Under the pieces are notes generated by a model that saw only the letters and a program-made list of their open reading frames with translations, searched no databases and was not told where the DNA came from. From NCBI GenBank assembly GCA_963383645.1, contig OY726560.1, positions 31,433,173 to 31,497,172 of the forward strand: a stretch of 64,000 bases of DNA, read 5' to 3'. This DNA is from Muscardinus avellanarius (lineage: Eukaryota; Chordata; Mammalia; Rodentia; Gliridae). Position 1 is the first letter of the stretch. Every line of letters begins with the position of its first letter. A program made the translations under genes and the position numbers. This document shows positions 62,080-64,000 of the stretch, piece after piece.

Positions 62080-62360
62080 AGTTGAGCCATCTGAAATATT
62101 AGCCACTGCCATGTAGTGGTTATTGAGAACTTGAAATGTGCCTGTCCTGAATTGTGATGAGCTGTAATTATAAAAATCACAACTAAATTTTGAGGATTTA
62201 GCATAAAAATATAAAATGTATTAATTTTTATATTTAAGTAATAGTTCAGATGTTTGTTTAGGTAAATATTATTCAAATTAGTTTTTTGCTTTTTTTATAG
62301 AGCTACTAGGAAATTTAAAATTACATTATGTGACTCCTACTTTATTTCTGTTGGAAAACA
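62080..62360. mobile_element. Ancient hAT-type MITE remnant
   Basis: CACTGCCATGTAGTGGTTAT and TGAGAACTTGAAATGTGCCT match the same MITE family as 43890-44110; GTTGGAAAACAGTGG may be its far end. Confidence 0.55.
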
Positions 62361-62491
62361 GTGGTTACTTTATTAAGTATGGACTCAAATAACCAAAAGT
62401 GATATCTTTAAAAAGGAGAGTGCATGTCTTAGATAATATTCATCAAGTATTACTTAAAATAAAAGATTGAAATAGTTGAAAAGAATAGTTG

Positions 62492-62580
62492 CAGCTGGGC
62501 ATGGTGGTGTGTGTTCGTAGTCTCAGCTACTCATAAGTAGAACGTCAGCCTGAGCAAGATAGCAAGAGTGTCTCAAAAAC
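62492..62580 (+). repeat. SINE fragment (left unit)
   Basis: GCAGCTGGGCATGGTGGTGT and CAGCCTGAGCAAGATAGCAA, with the right half missing. Confidence 0.6.
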
Positions 62581-62754
62581 AGTATGTTTATTTTATATTC
62601 TTTATTTCATTTCATGCTAAGTCTTCAGAATCTGGATATTTACAACTTGTACTTAAACACATTAAAACAGGAATCAGAGAAGTTACAAACAGGAAACCTT
62701 TTTTAAGTTAATGTCATTATGAAAGAAGAAAAGTCAGGTACATTATAGACTGAT

Positions 62755-63007
62755 TCTTTTTTTAAATGGTGGTTTTATTATTTATTTATTTGTGTATGCA
62801 TTTATTTTTGGGTCTGGGGATGGAACACAGGGGCATTCTACCCCTGAGCTACACTCCCAGCCCTATTTTTTTATTCTTTATTTTGAAACAGGGTCTCACT
62901 AAGTTGCGGAGGGCCTCACTAGGTAGCTGAGGCTGTCCGTGAATTGTGATCCTCCAGTCTCTGCCTCCCAAATGCCGGGATTACAGGGGTGCGCCACCAC
63001 ACTCAGC
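62755..63007 (-). repeat. Dimeric SINE, 'GGGTCTGGGGATGG' subtype
   Basis: A T/A-rich tail, GGGTCTGGGGATGGAACACA to CCACCACACTCAGC. GACTGATTCTTT before and GAGTGATTCTTT after form an imperfect target duplication. Confidence 0.87.
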
Positions 63008-63481
63008 TTAGAGTGATTCTTTCAAGAACATATTAAGAATAGGATCAGAAATTACAGAGGAGAGAAATACATTTGAAAGCTATCTAAAAAAGGCATTCTC
63101 AAATTTTGGGGTCCTAGAACCTCTTCACATTCTTAAGCTCTCTGATGTAATTTTATATTTGGTATGTATTTCTCAAAAATTAACATATTAGAAATTAAAG
63201 AAAATTTTTTTACTAAATATGTGTTTGCTTAGAAATATAACCCATTACCTGTTAATTTGAATATCTTCTAATGAAAATAAGAACATTTGTGTGGGGGGGG
63301 ATACTGACCCCAGAACACATTTTATTCTTCATCTTTGGGAGATTTAAGGGTTAGGCAAATTTTTATAATAGAAGAGGAGGGAAAATGAGACAAAAGGAAA
63401 AGGCAGGACATAGACATTTGCAGTATTAGAGAACATGCCAGTCCCAGCTTCCTTGGTGTCTGTCCTTAGCAGGAAAAAACT

Positions 63482-63543
63482 AAGTTAAGTTGGAACAATT
63501 TAGAGTTATTAGAAGTTAAGTTGGGACAATTTAGAGTTATTAG
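63482..63543. repeat. 31-bp tandem duplication
   Basis: A 31-bp unit beginning AAGTTAAGTTGG occurs twice in a row (63482-63512 and 63513-63543) with one A/G difference. Confidence 0.93.
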
Positions 63544-64000
63544 TTTCAAATGGAGTGTGTTTTAGAATGACATTTTACATTCTTATAGATCTCTTTAATG
63601 TCTGCATTGGAAAAATATAGTCAGATTCTCTTATCTGCTTCAGAATTTAATCTTTTGTAATAAGATATTTTCATTGAAGTTGTGAAGTTTCATATAAATA
63701 ATGCATTTGGAAAAGAAGGGAATATATAAGCAAATGTTTTCAGCAAATGATTTTGTTTCTTTGATATTACACTAAAATTGGAGAAGTGTTAATTTCTTCA
63801 AGAATAATTGCAGTGTGAAGTCTGAAACCATATCAGTGATTTTTTTGGTGGGCTGTTACTTAAAAATTTATAAAGCTTCCCCCAGCTCCAAGTACTTTAA
63901 ATGCATGTTTAATGGGATGTGTTACCCATGCAGATCACCTAGAAATCTTGTATATCTTGAGTTCTGTAGCTATACCAAATGTTTGTTCTTTTAATTTTTA

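Larger units (their letters stand above)
57784..64000 (+). other. NUDCD1: NUDCD1 intron 8 (partial, runs off the window)
   Basis: At least 6217 bp. SINEs lie at 59171-59392, 61165-61373, 61664-61855 and 62755-63007, with smaller pieces between. A hAT-type MITE remnant is at about 62080-62360. 57800-59170 and 59880-61020 show no recognised element. No following NUDCD1 exon was identified. Confidence 0.85.

Noticed and set aside
57784..64000. Search for the next NUDCD1 exon
   Set aside because: No acceptor followed by the expected C-terminal sequence was found, so the remaining exons are taken to lie past the window.

Overview
The window is nuclear DNA from a placental mammal, most likely a sciuromorph-type rodent. 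It has long introns with GT/AG borders, a single CpG-rich promoter, ancient mammalian repeats (MIR, L2, MaLR-type LTRs, hAT MITEs), old and young L1 pieces, and dozens of copies of a dimeric SINE. The SINE has a 7SL/B1-like left half and an ID/tRNA-like right half, the B1-dID/STRID architecture. The exact genus cannot be settled by eye.

Two real protein-coding genes lie head to head. ENY2 is on the minus strand and complete: five coding exons between 9506 and 18285 encode 101 aa. It is the small shared subunit of the SAGA deubiquitinase module and the TREX-2 mRNA-export complex. NUDCD1 (CML66) is on the plus strand and partial: eight coding exons between 18746 and 57783 join in frame to 432 codons, and the C-terminal exons lie beyond the window. 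The start codons are 460 bp apart in a CpG-rich bidirectional promoter holding ZNF143/THAP11-type ACTACA..TCCCAG motifs, ETS-like sites and a GC box. This head-to-head pair matches the mammalian ENY2/NUDCD1 arrangement.

Layout: 1-9330 is downstream of ENY2 and holds repeats plus a processed pseudogene of TMEM126A (2991-3574) set inside an L1; 9336-18285 is ENY2; 18286-18745 is the shared promoter; 18746-64000 is NUDCD1 with long, SINE-rich introns. NUDCD1 intron 1 carries an apparent solo LTR (26891-28340) with a 6-bp target duplication. Exon 5 of NUDCD1 sits between two closely spaced, inverted SINEs.

The two genes are not an operon. They share only a promoter: ENY2 acts in nuclear chromatin and mRNA export, NUDCD1 is a CS-domain co-chaperone-type protein. 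No bacterial-type system, CRISPR array or new protein family was found. The notable items are regulatory and structural: the shared promoter, nested transposons, a tandemly duplicated SINE, exonization-prone antisense SINEs, and the inverted SINE pair around an in-frame exon.
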